DNA from: Spiroplasma endosymbiont of Danaus chrysippus
GTDB lineage: Bacteria > Bacillota_I > Bacilli_A > Mycoplasmatales > VBWQ01
Assembly: GCF_902809815.1 (NCBI RefSeq)
Contig: NZ_CADDIL010000004.1
Coordinates: 138,656 to 174,699, forward strand
Direction of reading: 5' to 3'
Length of the DNA stretch: 36,044 bases
The notes beneath the pieces were generated by a model. It had not been told where the DNA came from. It worked only from the letters and a program-made list of their open reading frames with translations, and did not search any database. The position numbers were made by a program, and so were the translations under genes. The number at the start of each line of letters is the position of its first letter. Position 1 is the first letter of the stretch. This document shows positions 27,270 through 36,044 of the stretch, piece after piece.

Positions 27270-27632
27270 ATGAAAAGTCTTAAGTTATTAACTTTACCTA
27301 AAATATTAATGCTAATTGGTGATGTATGAATTATTGTTTTTAGTTTATTGTATGCAGCGGGAGTTATAACTTATAGTTTCTATGGCTGAAATGAAAATGG
27401 AGCTACATTAGTTATAATAGGTATTATTTATATTCTAATACCATTTTCAGTTAAACCTGGATTATGATCAAGACTATGAGCACTATTTATATCATTTCTT
27501 TCAGTTATAATAGTTATTGGTTTATTTGTTGGCAAAGATGTAGATTATAAGTCAACATGAACTTATATTAATGCTTTACCACATATTATCATGGCGTTTG
27601 GTTCTATTTTATGGATATTTAATAGTAAATAA
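27270..27632 (+). CDS. Small four-span membrane protein
   Basis: 120 residues with four hydrophobic segments (about 12-34, 44-60, 66-86 and 98-116) and short loops. Start ATG at 27270 has AAGGAGG 6 nt upstream, 23 nt after hinT, so it belongs to the same operon. Family not recognised. IS3 copy 5 begins 21 nt after its stop and may have displaced the operon's terminator. Confidence 0.75.
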
Positions 27633-27653
27633 GTCATAAAATAATTATTAATA

Positions 27654-28785
27654 GCTACTTAGCCCTTTTTACTAGACCATTAATTTAAAAAAAACTTGAA
27701 TGTATTCGAAAAACAATTGTGTTATACAATTAACACTAATTTTGACATGAAAGGATTTTTAATAATGGATAAAATTAAACAAATAGCATTAGTAATTAAC
27801 AAGTTAAATATCAAACAAAAAATTCAAATTATTGATGATAGCAAAAACCAATATTCAATTAGATATCTTTGCCAACATCTTCAACTAAACCGATCAACAT
27901 ATTATTTTGTAAAAAACAAACAAAACCCTATTAAAAAAGAAAAAAATCAAATTAGTAATTGTACACATAAATATCAAGAATTATGCCAACTTTTACTTGA
28001 ATTTCATTTTACAAGAAAAGGACAAATTTATGGCTATTTACGAATTTTTTCAGCATTTAAAGAATGATTAAAACAATACAAACATATTATTTTAAATCTA
28101 GAATTATCAACAAAACAAATGCGAAAAATTATGAAAGATCACAATCTTCAAGGATTAAAACAAACTAAAAATAACTATCCTAAAAACAAAAAAAATCCAA
28201 ATAAGTGAATACCTACAATGGATAAAGTAAACAAAGATTATAAAAGTACAACCTCTTCAAATCAAATTTGATCAATGGACACTAAACAAATAAATACTAA
28301 AGAAGGTTGATTATATCTTTTTGTAATTATTGATTTTTATTCAAATAATATTGTAAGCTATAATACATGTTCAAACAAATCCTATCAAGATTTAATCCTT
28401 CCTGCACTTGAAAAAATAAATCAACAATTCTCTTGAAACCAAGTAAAAAACGTTATTTTACACTCAGATAACGCCAACGAATTTTATTGTCAAGACATCA
28501 CAAATTGAGCTGCTGATAAGCAAATAATTTTAAGCAAAAAACAACCTTATGATATTGGTGGCAATGTAATATCTGAAAACTGATTTTCTCATTTATCTCA
28601 AGAATGACTACCTAAAGGTTCAAATCAATATTTTTCTCTCAATGAAGCTATAAATGATGTAAACCAATATATTATGTTTTATAATTACGAAAGAATACAT
28701 TCTAAATTTCTAAAACCACCAATTTCACAAATAAAAATTTAAAACTGTCTATCCAAAAGTGGTCCAGTATTTAGGGCTAACCACC
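27654..28785 (+). mobile_element. IS3-family element, copy 5 (single heptamer)
   Basis: A 1132-bp copy, 14 bp shorter than copies 2 and 3 because it has one GCTACTT unit instead of three at the left end. Otherwise identical in layout. Inserted between the hinT operon and the prophage module. Confidence 0.92.
27765..28742 (+). CDS. IS3-family transposase (OrfB-like), copy 5, intact
   Basis: 325 residues with helix-turn-helix (about 30-48) and DDE residues Asp172, Asp235 (LHSDNANEF) and Glu271. AAAGGA lies 9 nt before the ATG. An in-frame ATG 69 nt upstream (27696) would add 23 residues, but it lies only about 40 nt from the element end and lacks a site. No orfA. With copy 3 this is one of two copies here that look fully functional. 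Confidence 0.9.
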
Positions 28786-28812
28786 ATTAATTAAAAATTA
28801 TAAATAAAGTTA

Positions 28813-30933
28813 TTAATTGTTCATTATGTTATGAAAATTAATGTTGTTTAATGCAATGTTAACATATGTCATACGACCAAATGAAGAATTTAAAAAGCAA
28901 TACCATTGAAAGTAAATATTATCATTATCATGTCAAAGATCTAAGTTAAGAGCAATTTCTATTCCTCATCCTCCACCATCTTTAGTATTAATATAAGCAA
29001 TAAAAAGAACATTAGCATTACCAGGGTTTTTATATTGTTCAATTTTTGCAGTATTAGTTGCTAGTGTTGGACTACTTTCAATTCCTGTTGAAGTTGATAC
29101 TTTGAAATATGAGTTAATAAAAGAAAAAGTTGGATACATATTAGTGAAGGTATTTCAGTCTCTCGCGTAATTGCTTCACTTAAGAATATTATAAACATTA
29201 GAATTATCAGTAGCGATTGATGTTCCATTATGTCAATCTGAAAAAGAATAATTTATTTTATCATTAATAATATTATTAGTGTTTTTTCAATTATTATAAT
29301 AAATAGCAACTAGATTATTACTTTTATCAAAAATTCAATTTAATGAATAGTTTTTAGTAGTTAATTGATTGTTAATTTGCCCTTTTAAACTAGTTTGATT
29401 AATAAAATACACTGCATTAGCACTATCATTAAAGGTTTGTATTTGTACACCAGGAATTTTTTTATTAGTTATAATAAATTCTTGAATAGTATAAACCGGA
29501 TTATATATACTTCAAGAATAATAAACTCTATAATGTTTATTCTCTTGAAAATCATAAGTAATTTGTCAATTATCTCATTTATTTTTTTCTCTTGTTCCTA
29601 TTTCTTTTCAATTATCTTTACTTGGACTAGGTTGTGGTTGTTTTTCTAATATTTCATTAATTGCTTGTAATAATTTTTTATTTTGAGTTTTTAATAATTT
29701 ATATTCATTATTTTCCAATAAATCTTTACAAAGTAATGAATTTTCTTCATCATGTAATGAAATTTCATTTGTTTCAGTATTATATTTAAAATAATCATTT
29801 GAAAATTTTTTATCTTTTATTTTTTGTTTTAATTCATTAATAGCACCAGCAACTGTTTTATCAGTAGTTTCTAAATTAGGGATTTCAGTACCAATAGTAT
29901 TGATAGCAAAAGCATATTGAAATTGGTCTTTATCCATTTTATCTTCTAATTTTTTATCTACTTCTTCTTTTTTATAATAATCAGTTAAATCAGTAGAACC
30001 ACCAGTAGCACTAATTTTATTATTTTTATCAATAGTAATATTTTCACCAGCAATTAATTTATCTTGTTTTTTATCAACATATTCTTTAGTTGTAGCATCA
30101 CTTAAAAATGTAGGTGTTCCAACATCAATAAGTCTTCTACCATTAACATCAATACCTTTATCATCTTTTGGAACAATAAAATTAGGATTATCTTTATTAA
30201 TTTCTCATAATGATTACCCACTACTACCATTAACACTAATAACTTTATTTTCTTGACCTTCTTTACCATCAACTAATTTCATAGTATCATTACTAAAATA
30301 TTTAGTAAATAATTCAATTGTTGTTAAATTATCAAATGATTTTATACCAGTAGTATCAATTCATACTTCAGTACCAATTAAATGTTTAGGATGTTTAAGA
30401 TATATTTTTACTCTTGTATCATTTGTCTTTAAATTTATTAATTCTAAATATCTTGTAAAAGGACTATCTTCACCATAATTACTATAAAAATTACTAAAAA
30501 AATCATTTCTTTTAGGTAAAACATCTAAATTAAATCCAGTAATATTTGGATATTCTTTAATTTTTCTTAAACAATTAAATACTTCTGGAACAATATAATA
30601 AGGTTCATTAGGATTATTTTCACTATAAGTCATACCACCTTGACTAATACTTGATTGACCACGAATATAATTACTATCTTTTGTTAATAAAAACCTAACA
30701 TAATATGCAGTTGCAGTTTGTATTTCATCAGTAAATTCTGTTAATGTAGTTTCTGGTCATTTTTTTGAAATCGAATGTCCACTTAAATAATCAATATTAT
30801 TACTTGCAACTGAAATAGCAAATCAAATTTCATTATCTGGTGTTGTAGTATCATCAAATTCTAATTTATTAAAACCTTTTCAATTTTTAAATTCTTCAAT
30901 TGTAATAAACATTAATGGGTCTTTAATAGCCAT
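28813..30933 (-). pseudogene. Phage connector-like plus fibre-like gene, split by an in-frame TAA
   Basis: One reading frame of 707 codons from the ATG at 30933 (AAGGAGT upstream) to the TAA at 28813, interrupted by a single TAA at 30214-30216 (…NGSSG-stop-SLWEINKD…). The first 239 residues begin MAIKDPLMFITIEEFKNWKG and have a helical region to about 130 that resembles head-tail connector/adaptor proteins. The part after the stop contains phage-fibre-like stretches (ATTKEYVDKKQDKL, TVAGAINELKQKIKDK) and a Trp/Asn/Tyr-rich C-terminal domain that could bind a receptor. There is no start signal after the stop, so it is more likely a nonsense mutation (CAA to TAA fits) than two genes. Confidence 0.65.
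30214..30933 (-). CDS. Connector-like phage protein, open N-terminal part
   Basis: 239 residues that can still be made from the split gene. Residues about 1-130 contain FITIEEFKNW, a helix with ISVASNNIDYLSG, and a Pro-rich linker then helices LTEFTDEIQTATAYYVRFLL, the arrangement of gp6-like head-tail connectors that crystallise as rings under the portal. The following 100 residues are beta-rich and lead into the fibre-like part. Assignment rests on pattern and on location downstream of the head genes. Confidence 0.5.
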
Positions 30934-30976
30934 AATAATTTACTCCTTAATGTAAAATAAAGGGTATTTAAACCCT

Positions 30977-31324
30977 TTAAATTCCAACTTTAGTTGCTTT
31001 TTTCTTATCTTTTTCTGATAATTCTTTACGTTTTGCTCTTTGACTAATAATAGTGTTTTTAAATACTTCACTTTTTTCATCATCATTATTAAAACTATCA
31101 AGTAATTTAGCAATTGATGTAGTTTCTAATTGTAATTGAGAATTTATTTGTTTAATATTTTCAATAATAAATTGAATTTCTTTATCTCTTTTTAATTCTT
31201 TTGCTAATTTATTTTTCTTTGATTTTTTAATTTTTTTACTAGATAAAGCTAATCCTCCTGATACAGCTATTCCAGTAGCTATTGCTCCACATATTGCTGA
31301 TATTCATTCTATTGAAAAATTCAT
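30977..31324 (-). CDS. Small phage-operon protein with one membrane segment
   Basis: 115 residues: an N-terminal hydrophobic segment (about 8-28, AICGAIATGIAVSGGLAL) followed directly by a very basic stretch (SSKKIKKSKKNKLAKELKRDK) and a helical charged domain. The topology could fit a holin-like or membrane-tethered phage protein; no family is recognised. It starts 3 nt upstream of nothing but the stop of its upstream neighbour (31328), so the genes are tightly packed. Confidence 0.65.
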
Positions 31325-31327
31325 TTT

Positions 31328-31807
31328 TTATTCCACCTTTTCTTTTTTTATTTTTCTTATTTCTTTTTCTATTTTTGGTAAATATCAAATAATAATTAAT
31401 ATTAAAATTGGTATTATTTTAATTATTAAATTTAATATAAATTTAATTCTTGGTGGTGTTTTATTTGGTAAATGATGTAATCCAAATCCACCAATACTAG
31501 GTATAATTGTTAATCAAATTGCATTACCTCAATTATTTTTTCAATCTACATGTTCCATACCTAATTTAGTAAATGATAATCATTTAGGTAATATTATTGT
31601 TTGTGGTAATGTACTTCATAAAGTAATAATTAAAGATATTAATATAAATGATAATAAATTAATTGAATCTAATTGTTTTTTTCTTAATTTTTGAATATCA
31701 TTTAATAAACTAAAATCATATATTTTTCTATCTTTAATATAATCTCTTCTACCACGAGTAAAAGGAATTAAATAACTAGTTTTTCACTCTGGTTTTTGAA
31801 TTTCCAT
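31328..31807 (-). CDS. Phage-operon membrane protein
   Basis: 159 residues with an N-terminal basic cytoplasmic-like region (about 1-45), three hydrophobic segments (about 48-68, 92-108 and 122-142) and a basic C-terminal tail (KIEKEIRKIKKEKVE). The start ATG at 31807 overlaps the region just after the upstream stop, with AGGTGAT before it. Unknown family. A holin role is possible but unproven. Confidence 0.65.
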
Positions 31808-31815
31808 TCAATCAC

Positions 31816-32727
31816 CTACTTTCATGTTTTATAAAAATTAGAATTTCTTTTAATTTTTATATATTTTCTTTTATGTAAAGAATTTTTTAATAATTGTTTT
31901 CTTTCATATCTTCATTGATTACTTCCTATTTCATTTTTAGATAAATTTTTATATTCTTTTAATTTAAAAAAACCTTTTTCTAATCTATTAATAAAATGCA
32001 TAGTTTTTTGTACATTAATATTATTTGGATAAATTACACTAGTATCTTGAGACCCATAATATTTACCTTTTTTTGCTAATTCACTTTTAACATATTTTCT
32101 TAATTGACTTGGTAATCATTTTCTATTTCAAAATTTTCAAAATATAGTTCCAGCACCAGAACCATTTTTACCTTTTGCTTGTGTCATTAATATTCATATT
32201 TCTTGTGGAAATGTTGGATAAGTATATGGACCATATCATATTTGTCTTTTATCATTATCACTTTGAAATAATGTTGTTAAAGTACCAACTTTTAAATTTT
32301 TATTATCAACAATAAATCTTCCTTTTTTAAATCATGAACTTGATAATACTTCTCATGCATTTTCTGGTATTTGTTCTTCATTTTCTTTAAATAAATTATC
32401 AAATTTATTTACATAATTTTTAACTGTTCTAATTTCTGTTGGCATAATAGAATTTTTAAAACTATTTATTGGATTTTTAAATTTATTAATTTCATTTTGT
32501 AATATAGATAATTCAGTTGGTTTTAATATACTTATTAATTTTTTAAGTATATTGGGATTAAAAACACTATATGGTTGATGTATTTCTTTTTCACTAATAT
32601 TTTCATTATCAAATACTGCTTTTAATGATTGATTTTTATAATAAGTTTTTAAAGCATTTATTAATGCTAATTTAATATCATTACTTACTAAAGCATTGTA
32701 TATTCATTCAATAATTAAAGGATTCAT
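31816..32727 (-). CDS. Phage-operon protein of unknown function
   Basis: 303 residues, soluble, basic, rich in Trp (nearly all TGA) and Lys. A central stretch has WYGPYTYPTFPQEIWIL and GAGTIFWKFWNRKWLPSQL; the C-terminus is strongly basic (RKYIKIKRNSN). No family is recognised; DNA or membrane contact is conceivable from composition only. Its ATG overlaps the previous stop (TAATG at 32725-32729), so translation is coupled to the upstream membrane-protein gene. Confidence 0.7.
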
Positions 32728-33554
32728 TATAAACTCATGTGATTATAATCTCAATTTAATGAAGCATTATCATGATTTAATGGTACTTCGCTCATATTAT
32801 CACTACCATATTGACTAGTTGTTTCACTATTAATAGTAAATCTATTATCATTAATTAATCTTGCAGTTTCATTATTAAATGCTGTTTCTTGCATTTCTTC
32901 AACATTATGATTTGTTTCCATAGGTAATAAATTATGAATAATTTCAGATGCACCAGCAATAATAGTTGGAACTGCATAAGCATTACTAAAATCATTATTA
33001 ATACCCATAGCAACACCACTTGAAATCAAACATCCACCAGTTGCCATATTTGCTATTTTTCTAATAGTTTCAAATTTACTTGGAATTAATTCAGTAATAC
33101 CAGCAACTAAACTAGCAATACCATATGAATTTAAACTAATATATGTATCTCAATCTATTAAATGATTATTATTATTACTAAATAATAAATCTGGTGGAAA
33201 TGGGTCAATAGTAGTAGTTGTTATTGGATTTTCTGTTGGATTTGGATTAATTGAATTAGTAGTAAATTTTGCATAATTTGCTAATCCAATTGTTCCTAAA
33301 CCTAGTAATATTTTTTTACTACTATTAATTAATTTAGTTTTAGTATTTGGTCTTTGATTTAAATTTCAAATATCTAAACCTAATTTTTTACCAAATAATA
33401 AACTATTAATTGAACCTAATAATGGATTACTTATTACTTGACCATAATAAGCACTTGTACCAATCATTGCACAAATTGGGCTTATACCAGTTCTTATTAA
33501 TTTAGTTAAAGTATAGTTACTCAATTGTGTAGTCTCAGCATGTTGTTGTGGCAT
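32727..33554 (-). CDS. Phage-operon membrane protein with Asn-rich linker
   Basis: 275 residues. Hydrophobic Gly/Ala/Ile-rich segments at about 22-55, 80-95, 140-160 and 170-210, separated by an Asn/Pro/Thr-rich linker (about 100-130), then a polar Asn/Glu/Ser C-terminal tail. No signal peptide. Overlaps the previous gene by 20 nt and the next by 3 nt. The layout resembles the orphan membrane protein at 10876-11904. Function unknown. Membrane proteins in the middle of a head operon are unusual for tailed phages. Confidence 0.68.
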
Positions 33555-33810
33555 ATTTATTTTCTCCTTTTAATAATTGATTAGTTTTTTTAATTTGAAT
33601 TCTAACTGTTCCTTGACAATTTATATTATTACCAACACATATTGCAAAATTATCATGTACATCACTTACTATAAAATAATCATTTCTTAATTTAGGATAT
33701 TCATCTAATAAAATTGCTCTAATATCATTACTAGTAGTTAAATCTTCTGGTTTTGGTGAATAAATAGTAATATGTGCTTTTTCATTAAAATATTTATAAA
33801 TATATTCCAT
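33535..33810 (-). CDS. Small phage-operon protein
   Basis: 91 residues, mixed alpha/beta-looking, beginning MEYIYKYFNEKAHITIYSPK; contains ICVGNNINCQGTVRIQIKK near the C-terminus. It lies 2 nt after the major head protein gene. The position directly after the capsid gene is where head-completion or decoration proteins are often encoded, but no motif confirms this. Confidence 0.6.
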   Translation of the reverse strand: MEYIYKYFNEKAHITIYSPKPEDLTTSNDIRAILLDEYPKLRNDYFIVSDVHDNFAICVGNNINCQGTVRIQIKKTNQLLKGENKYATTTC

Positions 33811-33812
33811 AA

Positions 33813-35132
33813 TTATTTTTTAGTAAATTCTAAATTTACTACTCCATAATATTCAGTATTATTACCAGTCATAGTTGCACTTGTTGATGTAATATTACTA
33901 AATGCTGCTTTACCTTTTTCATAACCAACATTACCAGCATTTATTATTACAGTTTCTAATTCATCATTAGTAGGAGTAGTTCCTGCCATAGTAATTTTTC
34001 CTAAATTTCTATAATAAATAACATCTTCTAAATTTAATTTATTAATATCATCATATAAAGTTGATTGATAAGTTGCATTTTCATTTTTTGGATTAGTTAA
34101 AAAATCTTTTGCTCTTGCTTCTTTAATTTCAGCAAGTGTAGGCATAGTTGGTCTAATTAAATACATTAAATTAGGTCTAATAGCACTAGGTAATGCAAAT
34201 AAACATTTACCAATAATTTTAATATTATCTGTATCATTATCTAATTTTTGTCTTATTTTAGTAAATGAAATAGGCATACCTCACATATATCTATTAACTA
34301 CAAAACCATGTGTATTTTTTAAACTATAATCTTTTTCTAAATGCATGGCTTTTTCAGTATCATGAATAAATTCTTGTTCTAAATAAAAACTTTCTCAAAA
34401 TTCCATACCAGCAATTAAACTTGTATATCTTCTACCATATGCTAATGTATCTGCTGAAATTTGACTATAATTTAAAACAGTAAATGCTTTTGATAATCCT
34501 AAATTACTATCAATTCCAGTTGCTCCCATTAAATCTTCTCTATTAGTTCCTACAGTAATATAATTTACTAATTTAATTAATTTATTATTTCTTGCTCAAA
34601 TTTTATAATAAGCTTCTTTTGCTTGTTCTGCATTCATATTAATTAAATCTAAAGGTAATACTAATGATTTAGCAATAGCATAATCTTGAATACCATTTAA
34701 AAATATTAATTCTAAATTTTCTCTTAAATTTCTCATAAATGAAGCTGTTCAATTTGAAACAATTTGTACTGCAATATCTTTTGGCGCTTTCATAAATCTT
34801 TCAATATCAAATTCTGGAATTTCAAAATCAATTGTTAAATATTTATTAATTTCTAATTTAGTTGTATAAACATCACCTTTTTGTCTTTTAGTTCCATTTT
34901 TTCAATCTCATGTTGAACCTCATAATACACGAACAGTTGCTCTATAAATTGCTATAGCAACACCAGCCATTTCACCAATTTGAGAAGCACTACAAGTTCC
35001 ACGCATAAACATTGTTGATTTTTCACTTGTTAATTCACCACGTACTTGTGCTTCAAGTACACTTAAAATAGCATTTTCTGTTGGATTATTACCTTTAATA
35101 AAAAATGCTTCAGGTATTTTTATAGCTCCCAT
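33813..35132 (-). CDS. Major head (capsid) protein, probable
   Basis: 439 residues, soluble, no signal peptide. It lies 14 nt downstream of a scaffold-like gene, the usual scaffold-capsid order of tailed phages, and is the longest gene of the module. N-terminal MGAIKIPEAFFIKG, a central helix-rich part with FMRNLRENLELIFLNGIQDYAIAKSL, and a long beta-rich C-terminal region match the general build of HK97-type capsid proteins, but no diagnostic motif is short enough to be decisive. It contains several TGA-Trp codons, so the gene is adapted to Spiroplasma. Start ATG at 35132 with AGAAAGAAG upstream. Confidence 0.65.
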
Positions 35133-35146
35133 AATAAAACTTCTTT

Positions 35147-35698
35147 CTATTTACTAATAGATTGAAAAGCTTCATTTCTAGTAATTTCAACTAATTCTTC
35201 TAATTCTTTTTGATTAGTCATTCCTTCTGTTTTTGCTTTATTTTTTAAATCTTGAGCAATTTTAAAATGATCTAATGAATTATTATGTAATTTTAAAATT
35301 AAATCAGTAGGATTAATTAAATTATCTTGTTGTTTATTTTCTTGTTTAATAGGTTCTGATTTATCAATTAAAAAATCTTTATAATCTTCATTTATTTTAT
35401 TAAATGCTTCTTGTTTAGATAAAGATTTATAATTATCAGTACTCATTAAATTTTTAATTAAATTTACTTTTTTAGTATCTTTAATATTTGAAAATAATTG
35501 TTGCTCTTCAAAACTATTAATTTTATTTTCATATTCTTTTAATTTTGTTTGATATTCATTTATTTTTGGTTCTAATTCTTTTTTAAGAAATTCATCTTTT
35601 GCTTGAGCATAAACAACATTTCTTTGTTGTTTTAAAGTTTCTTGTAATTCTTCAAAAGTATAAGTTTCTTTTTTTTCTTTAACTTCAAAATTAGACAT
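35147..35698 (-). CDS. Phage head scaffolding protein, probable
   Basis: 183 residues, highly charged and helical throughout, with a coiled-coil-like region at about 12-70 (EELQETLKQQRNVVYAQAKDE, then LKEYENKINSFEEQQ) and a helical C-terminus. This build and its position just before the major head gene are characteristic of tailed-phage scaffolds, which guide capsid assembly and leave the particle. The ATG has AAGGGAG upstream, lying inside a repeated operator-like element. Confidence 0.75.
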   Translation of the reverse strand: MSNFEVKEKKETYTFEELQETLKQQRNVVYAQAKDEFLKKELEPKINEYQTKLKEYENKINSFEEQQLFSNIKDTKKVNLIKNLMSTDNYKSLSKQEAFNKINEDYKDFLIDKSEPIKQENKQQDNLINPTDLILKLHNNSLDHFKIAQDLKNKAKTEGMTNQKELEELVEITRNEAFQSISK

Positions 35699-35706
35699 AA
35701 AAATAC

Positions 35707-35785
35707 TCCCTTGTTAATAATCGCTTTTTTGATAATCCCTTGTAACTTATGTTAATAAATAACATAATCGCTTTATTAAATTATA
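35707..35785 (-). promoter_or_regulatory. Promoter and repeated operator-like element of the phage head operon
   Basis: TATAAT on the minus strand (35780-35785), with a weak TTTATT -35 17 nt upstream, precedes a leader in which AAAGCGATTAT…TTAACA…ACAAGGGA occurs twice (about 35736-35775 and 35707-35729). The first copy also contains a TTATGTTA/TAACATAA palindrome. The second copy includes the ribosome-binding site of the scaffold gene, so a protein bound there could block translation or transcription. Confidence 0.5.
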
Positions 35786-35813
35786 TCATTTTTTCCCTTT
35801 AAAATAAAGAAAA

Positions 35814-35836
35814 AAACCTATATTTATTATAGGTTT
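35814..35836 (-). terminator. Terminator between two phage genes
   Basis: AAACCTATA/TATAGGTTT stem (9 bp, 5-nt loop) with a following U7 in the leftward transcript, directly after the stop at 35837. It separates the upstream phage gene from the head operon. Confidence 0.75.
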
Positions 35837-36044
35837 CTAATCATTATTTTCTATTTTTCTTGGTTCAGAAATATTAATAATTATATTACTATTATTTGCT
35901 TCTATATCTTGATTATCTATTAAATCATCAAACATCTCTCTATGATTTGTTCTTAAATAAGCTCATTCATATTGAGGTACTTGTGTAACATTTTTTAATC
36001 TTGCAATTCCTATTTTAAGACATGCTTTATCATATTCTTTAATA
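35837..36044 (-). CDS. C-terminal part of a phage gene cut by the window edge
   Basis: 68 codons visible, ending ISEPRKIENND-stop, with an aromatic/basic helical stretch (QVPQYEWAYLRTNHREMFDD) before it. A beta-strand-like NSNIIINISEP near the end resembles C-termini of small terminase subunits, and packaging genes normally lie upstream of the head genes. The evidence is thin; it could equally be the end of a portal or another upstream phage protein. Confidence 0.45.

Noticed and set aside
29395-29649. Plus-strand hydrophobic frame opposite the phage fibre-like gene
   Set aside because: Antisense shadow; Ile/Phe/Ser-rich translation results from the complementary Asn/Lys-rich coding strand.
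28800-36044. Plectrovirus (filamentous SpV1-type) prophage
   Set aside because: No rolling-circle replication protein or typical small coat gene was seen; scaffold and large head-like genes point to a tailed-type virus instead.

Overview
The window is from a wall-less bacterium of the genus Spiroplasma or a very close relative. The DNA is extremely AT-rich, and TGA is read as tryptophan throughout: almost every gene runs through in-frame TGA codons at conserved Trp positions and ends at TAA or TAG. Gene content also fits: a HinT/P60/P80-type lipoprotein locus, a SufS/SufU pair, and heavy insertion-sequence load. An insect-associated, repeat-rich Spiroplasma is the best guess; the species cannot be read from the sequence.

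Layout. 1-3435: IS-rich block with an intact IS256-family element, an ankyrin-repeat gene that runs into the end of that IS, a frameshifted IS3-family copy, and a stub of a second IS256 element. 3459-6161: YhaM-type exoribonuclease and phosphoglucomutase. 6330-7999: accessory zone with an orphan gene, a decayed gene and a two-gene mini-operon, all preceded by hairpin leaders. 8053-10389: tRNA-Gly, a membrane protein, and an NSS transporter with its MetS-like small subunit. 10789-11956: an orphan membrane protein with a hairpin leader and a strong terminator. 11978-12722: seven tRNA genes and their promoter. 12911-14056: IS3 copy 2. 14057-16192: gene remnant, small membrane protein, isochorismatase-family hydrolase, and a frameshifted leader-bearing gene. 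16230-18088: glucose-6-phosphate isomerase and an S1-domain protein. 18421-20418: gene stub, IS3 copy 3, and a truncated inverted copy, together forming a giant inverted repeat. 20429-22701: sufS-sufU-5-formyl-THF cyclo-ligase operon. 23013-27632: two large lipoproteins, HinT and a small membrane protein. 27654-28785: IS3 copy 5. 28813-36044: minus-strand morphogenesis operon of a tailed-phage-like prophage (scaffold, major head protein, several membrane or unknown proteins, and a connector/fibre-like gene split by a stop codon). The right edge cuts another phage gene.

How it fits together. The housekeeping genes (glycolysis, RNA turnover, Fe-S assembly, folate, tRNAs) are compact and intact. 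The material between them is mobile or decaying. The most unusual signal is a shared architecture in front of six orphan genes or operons: a -10-like box, then about 20 nt later a stable stem-loop with a U-tract, then a purine-rich ribosome-binding site and the start codon. Two of these leaders are nearly identical downstream of the stem although the genes behind them look unrelated. This could be a regulatory or RNA-stabilising leader class for accessory genes. The prophage module and the orphan membrane proteins are the other parts worth attention.
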